Notes: generated by a model not told the origin, from the letters alone. DNA of 37,352 bases from Hofstenia miamia (GCA_004352715.1 SCFE01000012.1:510099-547450); one strand, 5' to 3'. Shown: positions 10,331 through 20,970, counted from the stretch's first letter. Numbers and translations: made by a program.

Positions 10331-11670
10331 AGCATTACTATATAAGCAATCGCTCTAAACAAATCTAAATCTAAACATACGAATAGTTCAATGTTAGTCG
10401 CTGTCGTCCTCCTCGGCCTCGTCATAATGTACGGAATCAAGTGCAAGCTAGATTGCAACTTCCTCCTCTGCCACCTCAGACAATAGATTGAAATATCGTT
10501 TGTGAAATCAATGTAAATAATCGCAATTAGAATTGAAGGTCGCATCTTCTTGCGCTGCTTGGAAAGAAATAATCCAGCAAGACTGAACAACTGTTCAACA
10601 GCGGCCAAAGATACTGGCATAGAAAGTATAAGCAGCACAGCAACTAAGCAATTGAATTTCTTTGGAATTTGCTCTAAAAATTAGGCAGGTTTGCGTGTAG
10701 GGAGGGAAATATTTTCGAAATGACGCATTTTTTGGTTCCAGTTGGTCACTAAATTGCATTCCCTTCGGCTATGTTGGCGCCTCGGTCTGGCAGCTAAACA
10801 TTTTATCAAAGAGGCTCTCACTATTGAGCATCAAATTTGAAGATGTAGTTGAAGCAGTTTTCACGTAATTTTGATTTTCCTTGTTGAAATGCAACAGTGA
10901 ACTAATTTTCTGCAAGTAGCTTGTGACCGTTTGTTTAAGCTGGGCAATCGTTATATTCCATTCGGTGACAAATTTGTATTGTAAAGCCATTTTACTCTGA
11001 GAAAACTGTCGAAGTATGTCGGATAATTTGGCTGGGATAGCTATACCTGAGAAATAAGCTGCAGATTGTGCAAACTCAGATCTACAGTTAGGCCATAGTC
11101 GACAACACATGTTCAACAAATCAAATTAAAATCATCATTTCTCATGAATCGCACATCAAAGCTGCGCACATCTTAGGTTCGTTATCTGTGCAAATGAAGT
11201 AAGTATAGCAAAACTTTTCCCTAAAAGTGAACTCAGGACCCTTATTCGCCACACCCTCAAGAAATTCCAAAGAAAACGGATAACAATTCCAGCTCCAATT
11301 TATTGTAAATCCACATGCTAAAAGTCCTCCGTAAGACTTTCGGTACTGGTGCTTGCCGGACCAATAATCTTCATGTCCTCAGTTGACAATGCGATTATTT
11401 TCTCAGCTTCAAATGACATTCAGCGCCTTGTTCCAGGACCAGGATACAGTTTGTGACATATGTAGGCCCTATAAAGTAGTCATGCCGCATTCCACAACTA
11501 GTTGTCTATATTAGATAAGTAAGTAATGTTTTTATTATTTAGCTTAAAATACTTATATTTTATTCAATTATTTTTTTTAAAATTTTATTTTTATCTAAAA
11601 CACCCATGGGAATTCCTATGAAAAATTATTGGTCCCATCCCATGGGAATTCCATTCCCACGACAACCCTG
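10331..11670 (-). mobile_element. hAT element relic, 5' end and transposase body
   Basis: On the minus strand the element starts at 11670 with CAGGGTTGTCGTGGGAATGG, a hAT-style terminus (CAGGG start), and continues through two palindromic CCCATGGGAATTCC blocks. A decayed hAT transposase follows. The other end is not visible: the hAT sequence runs straight into the MITE at 10330, and no matching inverted end is seen beyond it. The 8 bp after the terminus (ACTAACAT) could be one copy of the target duplication, but its partner was not found. Confidence 0.6.
10400..11480 (-). pseudogene. hAT transposase, decayed
   Basis: Reading down the minus strand, fragments follow the order of a hAT transposase: a TDNEPKMCAAL block (around 11190-11160), resembling the segment around the second catalytic Asp; then a KFVTEWNITIAQLKQ block (around 10975), matching the usual TRWNSTYLML motif; and finally SMPVSLAAVEQLFSLAGLFL followed by a basic stretch and RPSIL (10620-10525), matching the PVSSAASERVFSTAG dimerisation signature. 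The pieces are in different frames with stops, so no protein is made. This hAT is of a different subfamily from the fragment at 3490-3882. Confidence 0.7.
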
Positions 11671-11740
11671 ACTAACATCCAATCAAAACTTGACCAGCAA
11701 AGTGAAGAATTTTTCTAAGCATGTTTTAAACTATAAAGCC

Positions 11741-11985
11741 GATGTTACACGATGGGCTTTGTTCCGGGGCAAATGAACTAGGTTGAATGCTCTTTGGACT
11801 GATACACAATAGACCATGCCCCGGAACATGTTTCGAGAAATATTATCTCGTGGCAAAGAAGATAAGAAAAATGTAAGCAAAAGATTTCATTTTATAACAT
11901 GCATTAAAGAAAACGTTTCTGCTAAAAATGGACATTACTTTTGTATTTACAATGAAATATTGTATTTAACAGATCCACAAACTAC
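11741..11985 (+). repeat. Harbinger left inverted end, including a deleted copy of the transposase 5' part
   Basis: The match to the complement of the right end does not stop at the terminus. It runs through the region around the transposase start and, after a deletion of some 60 bp, into a segment reading NGHYFCIYNEILYLTDPQ, which parallels YGHYFCILNELYLTDTQ of the real transposase. The left end is therefore an internally deleted inverted duplicate of the right end. Confidence 0.8.
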
Positions 11986-12105
11986 AGCATGTATCAAACA
12001 AATGCAGCCACGTTTGCTTATATTGGTATAAATTAATTATATTGATGGGATTGGGACAATTATTTAAAAACTTGTAAATGTACAAAATATTTCATATTTA
12101 TCAAA

Positions 12106-13266
12106 ATGAGTTGATCGCACGAGGACGTTAATATTTTGATTACCAAATTCGAAGAACATCCCGAAATATGGGACATTAGAGACTCTAAGTTCAAAGATCA
12201 ATTGTTAAAAATAGCAGCATACAGAGAAATTCAAGAAATTTTAAACAAATCTGGTAAGTATCTTATATCAAAATAACAATATTAAAAAACTATTTAGAAA
12301 ATGATGTAAAGGCAAAGTGCACTTCTGTTCGTCACTACTATGCCAGAGAACTTGGGAAGCAATTGAAGAAGCCCTCTGGTTCAAGTGCAGATGGATGCTA
12401 TATATCGAATTGGTGCTATATGGGTCAAATGGGCTTTTTAAAAGGAGCCATGAGAGCTGGGAAATCAACTAATTCATCGTCGATGGTATTTTTTAGTAAT
12501 GAATGATTAAATAATTTTTAAAATTTTAATAAATTTTACATGTTTAATTTAAAACTGAAATCGAAATTGCAATTGCTGTAATAGTAAAAAATAACTGTTT
12601 GCATAAATGAAAAATATATATATTCTAAATGGATGTGCATGATACAATTTCATTTTCAAAATAATTAGCATAATGTTCACGAATTAATTTGTCTACTCCA
12701 CCCTCGCTTTCTCTCCCTGGACGTCCGACATCTATGCAAATAAATTCATATTTTGCATTTACTATGGCAAGTTGTATTATACTATAAAATCCTTTATAGT
12801 TATAATAGAGTGAACCAGTGCCTGTAGGATTTTTAATAGCTATGTGTTTGCCATCTATACTTCCAAGACAATGTGGAAAACCCCATATGTCTAGATACTC
12901 TTGACTAATTTTATTCCATTCTTCCTCGGTATTTGGTGTCTAAAATAATTTTAATTAATTTAGGATGATGATATTGATTTGGAGAGTGATTTAGAATTTT
13001 CTCATCCTGTTAAAAAAAGAGCTAAGAAAAATGATTTCTTGGAAACTTGGGAGCAAATTCTGCCAACACTTAAGGCAGAACTCAAAGACACATGGCAGCT
13101 TTTTGGGGAGTTGATTGCTAGCCAATTGCGTGAATTGTCAAAATATGTGGCAAATCACAAAAAGCAAAGGATCCTCTCTATTTTATATGAAGTAAATCCT
13201 GAACCTCAAACATCGTCAGATACCCCTTTTTATAGACGCCAATTTGAAAACTATTTTTGCAATTGA
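12106..13266 (+). pseudogene. MADF (MADF-BESS-like) accessory protein of the Harbinger element
   Basis: Three exons join in frame: 12106-12253 (donor GTAAGT), 12298-12485 and 12964-13266, the last ending with TGA. The first two encode a MADF DNA-binding domain: EEHPEIWD near the start, then SVRHYYARELGKQLKK, then SGSSADGCYISNWCYMGQM. Exon 3 adds an acidic start, a basic KKRAKK and a helical tail (LIASQLRELSKYVANHKKQR) that resembles a BESS motif. In PIF/Harbinger elements such a Myb/MADF-like partner helps the transposase reach the nucleus and the element ends. The ATG at 12106 is followed one codon later by an in-frame TGA (12112-12114), best read as a CGA-to-TGA change, so this copy probably makes no full protein unless it starts elsewhere. 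Intron 2 (12486-12963) contains the last exon of the antisense transposase. Confidence 0.8.
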
Positions 13267-13789
13267 ATGCTATTTGTAATAAAAACTGTTTTTGTGTTTA
13301 ATTTGTAATTTCTACTAAGCAAATATTTGTTATAGTTTTAATAAAACAAACCTTTAGAAATTCTTCTTTCAAGCACTTCAATATTGCTGTACAACATTGT
13401 GGAACTATTTGTCCAATTAATTTCCGAGATATTCTAAAGTTTTTTTTTAAATCAATATATGTTGAACCAGCAGCCAAGAAGTTAAAAGTTAAAACTAACC
13501 TCTCCTTAGAAGAGATTGACTCTCTCATACATGTATCTTCTTTAGAAATGTGAGGCTCTACTAACTTTAAGATGTATTCCAAATTTATTTTATACATTCT
13601 TAAAAAATTCTTAAAATTTTGCGTATCTGTTAAGTATAATTCGTTCAGAATACAAAAGTAATGTCCATACTTTTTTCGTCGTAAAAGCCAGTCTTTTGCC
13701 CAAATCTCTCTATTTCGTTTCTTTTTACCATTGCTTTGCATGTATTTGTGTCTCAACAACAGAAATGCAGCTAATTTTCTTTGATCCAT
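12625..13789 (-). pseudogene. PIF/Harbinger transposase (DDE_Tnp_4), two exons, C-terminally truncated
   Basis: Exon 1 (13789-13352, 146 codons, true ATG) encodes the N-terminal and helix-turn-helix region (KKYGHYFCILNELYLTD, then FRISRKLIGQIVPQC). Its donor is AAAG|GTTTGT. Exon 2 (12939-12625, after TTTTAG) stays in phase and carries the diagnostic blocks FPHCLGSIDGKHI (first catalytic Asp), GSLYYNYKGFYSII and DVGRPGRESEGG. It then runs into a TAG at 12627-12625 after a further 22 residues. The usual second catalytic Asp (GDEAFPL-like block) and the final Glu (ENAFG-like block) are missing: about 250 residues here against roughly 350-400 in the family. The copy cannot be catalytic. The intron (13351-12940) contains MADF exon 3 on the other strand. 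Confidence 0.82.
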
Positions 13790-13927
13790 GTTTTAAAATG
13801 ATATCTTTTGCTTACATATTTCTTATCTCCCCGGCACAAGATAATTACTCTCGGTTCATTGTGTATCACTCCAAAGAGCATTCAACTTAGTTCATTTTCC
13901 CCGGGACAAAGCCCATCGTGTAACATC
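13615..13927 (-). repeat. Harbinger right inverted end
   Basis: The complement of this stretch matches 11741-11985. It contains the terminus, the presumed transposase promoter and leader, the transposase ATG (13789-13787) and its first roughly 55 codons. The outer 70 bp are the most conserved part. Confidence 0.8.
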
Positions 13928-14549
13928 CACTTAAAGTTAGCAAAGTTTTAGACTACTGAGTGTCATTTTAAACAGGTATTAAACAATTGAGTGTACAATT
14001 TTCATTTTTAAGAACTATTTGAACATAAGTAAACTTTCGAAGCAAAAAGTGATAAATTGTACTTATTTTCAATATTATTCCAAAATTGTAACAATTGCGC
14101 GTATAGATAGTTGGTTTCATTTTATTTTATATCGGATACTCAAGATGTAAATAATTATTTTGAAATAGTAATTTATTACAATTCTACTAATTTCACTGGA
14201 AAATAATATGCAATCAAGTAAACTAAATCCAAAAATGGGCGAGTCCAAGGGTGTTGAAAGGCCTAAAGCCCCTCATTACAAGCAAATATTTGATAAAGCC
14301 ATTCAGGAAAGTTAATAATAACCCACTAAATAATGAAGAGCATTATAATTTTAACCCCTCAAAATCCTAAAAACTCGCCCATGCCCCAAAATAGTAATTT
14401 GGAGTAGGCTATAAATTTATTTAAGTATGACGATTTTTGCGTAAGTACTAACATGATCAAATTATTTACTTTATTTTTTCCACTGGGTTTTCTAAATATA
14501 ATATCATTCTAACCACAGGAAGAAGTTTAAAGAAACTCGTAAAATATGT
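13928..14549. other. Intergenic, no gene recognised
   Basis: AT-rich sequence with stops in all frames. Two GGGCGAG / CTCGCCC blocks (14236 and 14364) face each other and may mark a small inverted-repeat element, but the arms are short. Confidence 0.5.
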
Positions 14550-15300
14550 AGTAAACCAGGCCAGGGTAGAAAATGAACAGACAGAACGAAACGTCTGATA
14601 AAAAAACGCGAGGGAAATGTTAAGAAAAAATTCATTGTGGTCTGTTGCAGAGATTGCCGCTGAAGCAGGAGTCAGCCAGACCACGATGCGTAGAATCTTT
14701 ACAGAAGACCTTATAAGTAATCACCTTACAAAATTTAACTATTCAAGAACAGTTGAGTCTCGACAGATATCAACACCTCCTAAATCTCATGAAAGACGGC
14801 AAATTGGTGTCGAGCAATGAGAAAAAATTTGATGTGCAACAATTCATAAGCCGACAAAATGGGGGGAGGGGGTCTGTAGTAGGCATGTATCAGTGGAAAC
14901 CAGAAGATTAAGCCATCGCCAGAATCTCTTTTCTGTGATGGTGTGGTTGGAAGTCAATGTCACTGGGATATTTCTGGGTTTTTTCCTTCAGGCGTGAAAC
15001 TGAATAGCCAGTGGTACATTAATTTCTGATATTTTAGAAGCTGAGCTCCTTCTCTTGGCGTGTCAACACTTTGATGGATCACTTTGAACTTTCGAACAAG
15101 ATTCCGCTCTATCGCGTTGCTAAGCAATTACCCAAAGATGAATTCAGGCCCACATTCCATCATTCATTAGCAAAGATTAATGGCCCTCAAGAAATCCGGT
15201 CTTAAACTCACATGATTTTCATTGTGGTCAGTCTTGGAAAGTAACTTGTGCGGAGGCAAAATCTGGACAAAATTTACATTGAGAAAGAGAATATACAAAA
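14550..15300 (+). pseudogene. Tc1/mariner-superfamily transposase relic
   Basis: The plus strand reads a helix-turn-helix, SLWSVAEIAAEAGVSQTTMR, followed by RIFTEDL, as in the N-terminus of IS630/Tc1/mariner transposases. Downstream, in shifting frames, come LLNLMKDGKLVSSNEKKFDV (the block around the first catalytic Asp, where the usual SDEK is now SNEK) and FFPSGVKLNSQWYINF (the strand after the MVWG block). Stops and frameshifts are frequent and the first catalytic residue is lost. The terminal inverted repeats were not found. Confidence 0.75.
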
Positions 15301-15407
15301 TATAATGAGAGCAACCAATTACATTACAGCTTGTTCCGCATTAGTTGAAGACTTACTATAAATGCCGCCATTATTATGTATAACTTTATATTTTTTTGGA
15401 GCAATGA

Positions 15408-15705
15408 AGCTACTGCGTGATAAAGTCATCGAGTTTTGGAAAAAAATTGACAAAAAGTAAAAAAATTCATTGTTGATTATAAAGTAAAGATTGTAGTATT
15501 AGTTTATAAATTCTTGAGTTTCTTAGTTTCATTTTTTAATATAGTCATAGTTNNNNNNNNAGCTACTGCGTGATAAAGTCATCGAGTTTTAAAAAAAAAT
15601 TGATAAAAAGGAAAAAAATTCACTGTTGATTATAAGGTAAAGATTGTAGTATTAGTTTATAAATTCTTGAGTTTCTTAGTTTCATTTTTTAATATAGTCA
15701 TAGTT
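15408..15705. repeat. 145-bp duplication flanking an 8-N gap
   Basis: 15408-15552 and 15561-15705 are direct copies differing at a handful of bases, separated only by eight N (15553-15560). The simplest reading is an assembly artefact in which the two sides of a gap are the same locus, perhaps two alleles. A real tandem duplication is possible. Confidence 0.92.
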
Positions 15706-17001
15706 TGATGTCTGATATTTATCTAAAATTGAATGACTTATATTTTAATTGGAATTTGAATAACTTATATTTTATATTGATTGCGTTATTTTTAAAATTG
15801 AATGCAGTTAGTACACATTAGTTTGAATGCTTTAGTTTTCAAATTGATGAGTAAAAGGTAGACTTTTCCTCAATTTCAAGTTCCATTCTTACGGACTAAA
15901 TAGTTTTTAATGAACCAAATGAAATCTGACCAAAATCTTCTTTGATTGGTTGAAACCATGGCCCTCTGTAATCATAGACAGGAAATAAATGTACATTATT
16001 ATAAAATTATGCTCTGATTTCAATGTGAATGAACAGAGCCGGGCCAAACCAGGCTTGGGCTTCCGTTCTTATTAAAGGAACAGACCATCGCTGTGTGCTT
16101 CAAAATCAGGCCCAGTCACAAACCTGCTAATACAAATATGCAATTAATGAGCGGTACACTCATTTCGAATATATACTAAAGATTCTGCAACTGAAAAATG
16201 GCGAAGAAATAACCACAACAACAAAGACTGTGCTATAGAATGTGTTGATTTATCAAAGAAATTAAAATTCCTAGATTATAACATTTTCAACTCTAAAATT
16301 AGATAGTTAAACAATTATCAAATTATTTATACAGCGGAAAACAAAAAGTAAAATTGAAGAGCAATTTCTCAGATTTGAGAACTCTAGAGAACAGTAAATT
16401 TTGGCAAACTTCTTTTAATGTTTCTCTAACCCAAGGAAGTTTGAGTTACCTGTCACCATAGTTGTAATGTGACTCATTTACATGCATAGAATTTCACTTA
16501 AATTTGAACTACTTTTAAATCTTTAGGAAAAATTATTATCTTCAATCTGATTTAAAATTTAACATCTCAGTCCGACCCGAGGAGAGCCAGACCCCCTTTA
16601 CAACTACGCCTGTAACAATAATATTTTGCTCGAGTAACTGCAGAGGAAGTAAGAAGTTGCCGTTTCAATTAAATCAATGTGTAATTTTTCACATCTAATT
16701 AATAATGCAAAAAATTCAACCTATTTTATAACATATTCTTAGCTTATCTAAAGTTTATATTCTAAGCTAGGCCTATTATATACAAGCACTGACCCGCTGT
16801 AGCCGAGAAAATTTGAAAAACTAGAGTTTTAGATAAAAACACTTAAAATATATGAACTATGAAGAAAATTTTCGAAGTCTCTAATGACAATTTGTAAAAC
16901 ATATTTATGTACGTTTTACAAACATTTCAAAAAATTACTCCATATAATTCAACACATTTTCAAAATTTTATAACTTCTCATTAGTGTAGAATAACTGGGG
17001 T
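15706..17001. other. Intergenic, no gene recognised
   Basis: AT-rich DNA. A CAGAGCCGGGCC block at 16033 followed by GGCTTGGGC resembles the GGGCC-rich terminus of the hAT-type element at 23859 and may be a solitary end of that family. Nothing else is recognisable. Confidence 0.5.
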
Positions 17002-17741
17002 GATTCTAGCGAACAAGAGAACACGGTTAAACTATTTCTCTAGTTACAGATGCATGGATGTCTTATATACAATGCGTATTTACAATATTTACAAACATGA
17101 AAACAACTAGTCAACACGAAAAGCGCGTGATCTGGCCGATAAATAACAACAACTACCGACTGATGTTATATTAGCAACAAATTTCAAGCTTGCATGATAG
17201 CAAAAATGTATAGAAGATTTTATATGCTGTTTTGTATATGACCTATGCATTTCTGCATATTAAAATGTTATAAAATAGACATTGTACAAAGTACTATAGT
17301 TTGTTGTTTTGTATGCATTTTAGCAAGAAATTCAACATCCTTAGTTGTGTACATGTACCTCAAGGGTTTTTGCTGTTTCATTTTTGGAATTTGACAACAA
17401 TGTAGGCAAATCCAAGTAAATGCTCATCATGTTAAGTCTTTCCAGTGTTTTGAAAGGTGAACTCGACATTGGCGATGAAATGGAAATATATAGTTTGGAT
17501 CACTAATAAATCGTGGGTGGCATAAGCACATTAACTACGCCGTTAAAAAATGTTCCAACAGAATTTTATGCTGCAATCTTTAAGAAATGCGTTTTCAATC
17601 GCGATCTTGAAATTATTATCATTAAATGATACTTCAAATTTTGTAGTATTATGCATTATGCTTCACCGGTTTTGTAGTGTTTTCACATGAACTAAGTAGT
17701 AAACTACAACCTGTACTAAATCTTAACATATGAATGTATCA
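17002..17741 (+). repeat. Long dispersed repeat, copy 2
   Basis: Nearly identical to 1-859, with an internal deletion of about 110 bp. Here the left junction is visible only as far as copy 1 reaches (its first base is the window edge), so the true left end is unknown. The right edge reaches the last codons of the candidate minus-strand exon at 17839-17723. Confidence 0.9.
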
Positions 17742-18099
17742 TCTAAATCGGCTATTTGTAGGCTGGCAGTGGGAACACAATATCTGCTCCCATTCCATTT
17801 CATCGTACTGTATGTTCCTGCTCCCATTTGATGGAATTTCTGCAAAAATGAATTTTTTTGTTTTATTTCCACTTACTTTCCTACAGAAATGTAATGTGTT
17901 TAAACAATATAAATGAATTGGTTGACTTAGAGTTAAAATTTGCATATCCAATGCTACTTAAATTCTAATGCAGTTGCATTATACTAACCTTAGTTGGAAA
18001 AGTGTCAGAAATATCACATTTCAGCAGTCCTTCATAGCACCCATCCCTAATTTTCATCATATAAGCATTGACAAAACCAATGAAACTATTCATGCTATC
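17723..18099 (-). CDS. Two candidate terminal exons of an unrecognised gene
   Basis: On the minus strand an exon at 18099-17989 (37 codons) lies between a splice acceptor (GATAATAG) and a donor (AAG|GTTAGT). A second at 17839-17723 follows a TTTTTGCAG acceptor and ends in TAA. Both are in phase 0, so they join cleanly. The product includes MNSFIGFVNAYMMKIRDGCY, CDISDTFPTK and then GAGTYSTMKWNGSRYCVP, ending DLDDTFIC. The composition is balanced and protein-like, with several Cys, Gly and Trp, unlike chance frames of this AT-rich DNA. No family is recognised and upstream exons were not found; a Tc1 relic lies in the way. The last codons fall in the dispersed repeat, so the 3' flank is duplicated at 1-859. 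An alternative acceptor (CTGTAG at 17881) exists. Confidence 0.38.
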
Positions 18100-18458
18100 C
18101 TATTATCAAGAGTAGACTCTGGATGCAAACACTTTTATATATCACTTGGAGAAAACAGTGTTTACGTATTCTCAAGTACTAAGATCCTTTATCAATTGTC
18201 ATTAACTTTCATCAGTGAGAGAGACTTCTCAGAAGTAGGTCTGATCCCTACCGGTTATCCGGACTGAAATTTGAAACTAGATAAAATAATAGGTGGGATA
18301 CAGCGTACCCCATGCTGGCTTTTTAGAACAATGTTGCAATTACAAATCCTGCATGCTCATTATTTAACATATTTCACTTCAATAGACTTAATAAATAGCC
18401 GTAGTAAATAACTTATTAAACCTAAGTATCTCATATTTTACATGCGACCAATGCTAAA

Positions 18459-19332
18459 CTATATCAAATATTTTGTATGGTGTTCCTTTGAGTGAATAAC
18501 AGCTTCAAAGCGATCAGGGATTGAAGCAAAATGTCTTTCAATAAAGCTGTTGGGAATTGCATAAAATTCGTTCTTTATTGCGCTCAACGGGCTCGTCTTC
18601 AGTGTGAAAAATATGTTGTACAATCCGATATTTGACCTCTTTCAACATATTTTCGATAATGTTAAGGTCTGGAGATTGACCAGGCCAGTCAGCAAGGATA
18701 GTAACCCATTATTGTGGAAGAAGTTTTTCATTTCTTTTGAGGTATGACATGGAGCATACCATGGCAGACTTCCCACCATATTTCTTGGTCCCCGACTAAA
18801 TTGAGGCAAGAATCTGAACTTCTGCGCAGTTGGTCTCTTTATTAACATTCTTTTTGATGAGTATAGCTCAAACGTTGACTCATCTGAAAATATAACATTA
18901 GACCAATGTTCAGACGAATTGTTTCTCATCAACTTGGCCCACCTCAGCCGGCGTATCTTTGCTTTAATGTTAAGAATGGTTTTCTGGGTGCCACAAAATT
19001 CCAAATTGAATACTTCTTCAGGATGTTTCGCACAGTTCGTGCCGTCACGAGGTGACCATCAGCCCATTCCTTGCGAAAGTCCTCTGAAGCCCTTCTGGAA
19101 TTTCGCTTTGAGAAGCACACAAGAGCTGACGGGGAAATTTTGGAGATCTTCTTTGGTCTTCCGGACTTTGGCTTGGGGCAATGATGTTTTCAGAAATGAA
19201 ACGTCTGATGATATCCCTGACAGTACTTTGAGATCGCTCTTTAAGTCGGGCTATATTACGTTGACTCATCCCTTCCAAATGTTTGGAGATAATCAACTCA
19301 CGGATGGCAATAGGTACGTAACCAGACATCAT
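18459..19332 (-). pseudogene. Tc1-like transposase relic, internally deleted
   Basis: From an ATG at 19332 the minus strand encodes a paired-like helix-turn-helix (ELIISKHLEGMSQRNIAR, then SQSTVRDIIRRF) and a linker. After a frameshift near 19045 come NILKKY, WSNVIFSDESTFELY (first catalytic Asp) and PRNMV. A deletion then joins PRNMV directly to APCHTSKEMKNFFHNNG, removing the strand with the second catalytic Asp. The C-terminus (GQSPDLNIIENML, with the usual final Glu) is in another frame and ends at a TAG at 18461-18459. The order and motifs are those of DD34E Tc1 transposases. Not functional. The inverted ends were not recognised. Confidence 0.85.
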
Positions 19333-19648
19333 ATATGGCGAAGAAAGACTGTTATTAGTTATTTTGAAATGAATAGACTAAAAATATCTCAACCAATGAA
19401 ATTATTTACAGATTCTCTGATTTGGTCTAAAGTGGTTGAATACATTTTTCCAAGAAGAAATTAGCTAACCACAAGCACTGTAGGATTTCTCCTTGAGATT
19501 TAAAGTGAACAGTGACAATTACGTCTCAATATTGATGAATTCTTCTTCCTGCAACACCAAATCTAGTTAAAGATTACCTATATGACATTTTTCGAGACAA
19601 TTCTTGGAAATATTTATGACAAATCATGGGTGGCCGAATTCTTTTTCC

Positions 19649-19652
<4 letters not shown>

Positions 19653-19722
<70 letters not shown>
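19653..19722. repeat. Compound (CT)n(AT)n microsatellite
   Basis: About 28 bp of CT repeats pass directly into about 42 bp of AT repeats. Confidence 0.98.
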
Positions 19723-19725
<3 letters not shown>

Positions 19726-20048
19726 TCCGAGTAATATTATACATGCGCTCTGCTCACAAATTCTAGCAAGGATATTTAGAGCTACAAAAGAACATCTATA
19801 AAAATTTTAAATTTGATAAACAATTATTATTTTGATAAGATAGTAATGTGTATTTCCCATTGGGATATACAGTACTAGTGCTTTACGCCTTGGCCGGCGA
19901 TAGCCTGAATTCTTACGGCAGCGGCTGGCAACAGCTTCAACTTTTAAATCAACATTTTTAGCGGTCGCATGTTTATCTTTTGTGTTGACCTGCAAACAGA
20001 ATTAAACAGGTTTTTCACAATGAATAATGAATTAAATTCAGGTTGTAG

Positions 20049-20130
20049 AGGTGGGCGCCGCCGTCAGCCGACGACTAGTGGCGGCGTATATCCGATAAGG
20101 TCGGCGGCGGCGGAGCACCCGGCTGAGCAG
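20049..20130. other. Isolated GC-rich patch
   Basis: About 80 bp of strongly GC-rich, CGG/GCC-containing sequence (GGTGGGCGCCGCCGTCAGCC, then TCGGCGGCGGCGGAGCACCC) sits in an AT-rich intergenic region about 950 bp upstream of the actin gene. A weaker GC-rich patch lies at 19880-19930. No gene is recognised; it may be a piece of a mobile element or foreign DNA. Confidence 0.6.
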
Positions 20131-20942
20131 CATCTATTGAGCTGGACGAGATTGTATAATATTCCCCATGTAGAAACCCTATAAGGCCAATAGCTCCTGT
20201 AATACCGTCTATGATGCAAGCAGTATTGTGAAACTATCTAACTGCAAAGAGGTTCATCATGTGCTTATAGGCAATTTGATTAATAAGACATAACCCAATC
20301 AATGTTAAGCTCCACCATCACATCAAAGACAAGCTCTATTTTAGCCCTTAAGTAATATTTTTCGGCCATTAATAAAAACATTATTACAGAATTATGATGT
20401 ACAAAATAAGCAGTCTTAAAACTTAAAACATTTGTTGTAAATTAAAAACATTTTTGACACTTTTGAAAAGTTCAATAGCTTCAACCGATTTCGGGTCCAG
20501 CTGATTTCTCTTGACATTTCATGAAATGCCTCAGACAGAAATGCAGGCAGATTCAATATAAATGGAATGTTTTTTATCATTTTAAAAGTTTAAGTTTTGA
20601 AGTTGTTCATTTCTTCATGTATATACACTTGAATCAGCTTTTATAATTTCAATATCAGCATATTTGCTTAGAAAAAATTGTAATGTCTTGCAGAAATAAT
20701 GCTACGAAATATGCTTTCCCACTCAAATGACCTGCTAAAAAATCTAATTAAGGTTCAAAAAATTATATTTAAGAAATTGAACAAATCATTCGATTAATAA
20801 AATATTGAAAGATAAAATTCAAACGAGATTCTTAACTACCGTGTTCACTGCTATTTTCACAAACGTGCCAATTTTCAGAAAGTAATTTGTCATTCTAAAG
20901 TCAAGTGAATTTTACTATAGCATGATTCATATAAAAAATTGA

Positions 20943-20947
20943 CCAAT
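20943..20947 (+). promoter_or_regulatory. CCAAT box, distal of two
   Basis: CCAAT at 20943, about 130 bp upstream of the actin ATG; a second CCAAT lies at about 21040, between the TATA box and the ATG. The distal one is positioned as a normal promoter element. Confidence 0.4.
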
Positions 20948-20960
20948 AGCATAAAATATA

Positions 20961-20970
20961 CCATATTAGG
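20961..20970 (+). promoter_or_regulatory. CArG box (serum response element)
   Basis: CCATATTAGG is a perfect match to CC(A/T)6GG, the SRF binding site that controls actin genes across animals. It lies about 60 bp upstream of the TATA box and 105 bp upstream of the ATG, the expected position. Confidence 0.8.

Larger units (their letters stand above)
11741..13927. mobile_element. PIF/Harbinger-type DNA transposon, 2.19 kb, both ends present
   Basis: Both ends carry the same inverted sequence starting GATGTTACACGATGGGCTTT, with near-identity over more than 170 bp. Inside are the two genes typical of PIF/Harbinger elements: a DDE_Tnp_4-family transposase (minus) and a DNA-binding accessory protein, here of MADF type (plus). 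The transposase lacks its C-terminal third and the MADF gene has an early stop, so the copy is non-autonomous. No clear 3-bp target duplication is visible; an AT lies one base inside each end, so an ISL2EU-type 2-bp duplication cannot be excluded. Confidence 0.88.

Noticed and set aside
17968-18267. Plus-strand frame of 99 codons
   Set aside because: It is the complement of the better-supported minus-strand exon at 18099-17989 plus its intron, and shows no motif.
18919-19464. Plus-strand frame of 181 codons
   Set aside because: It is a shadow of the Tc1 transposase, whose motifs are all on the minus strand.
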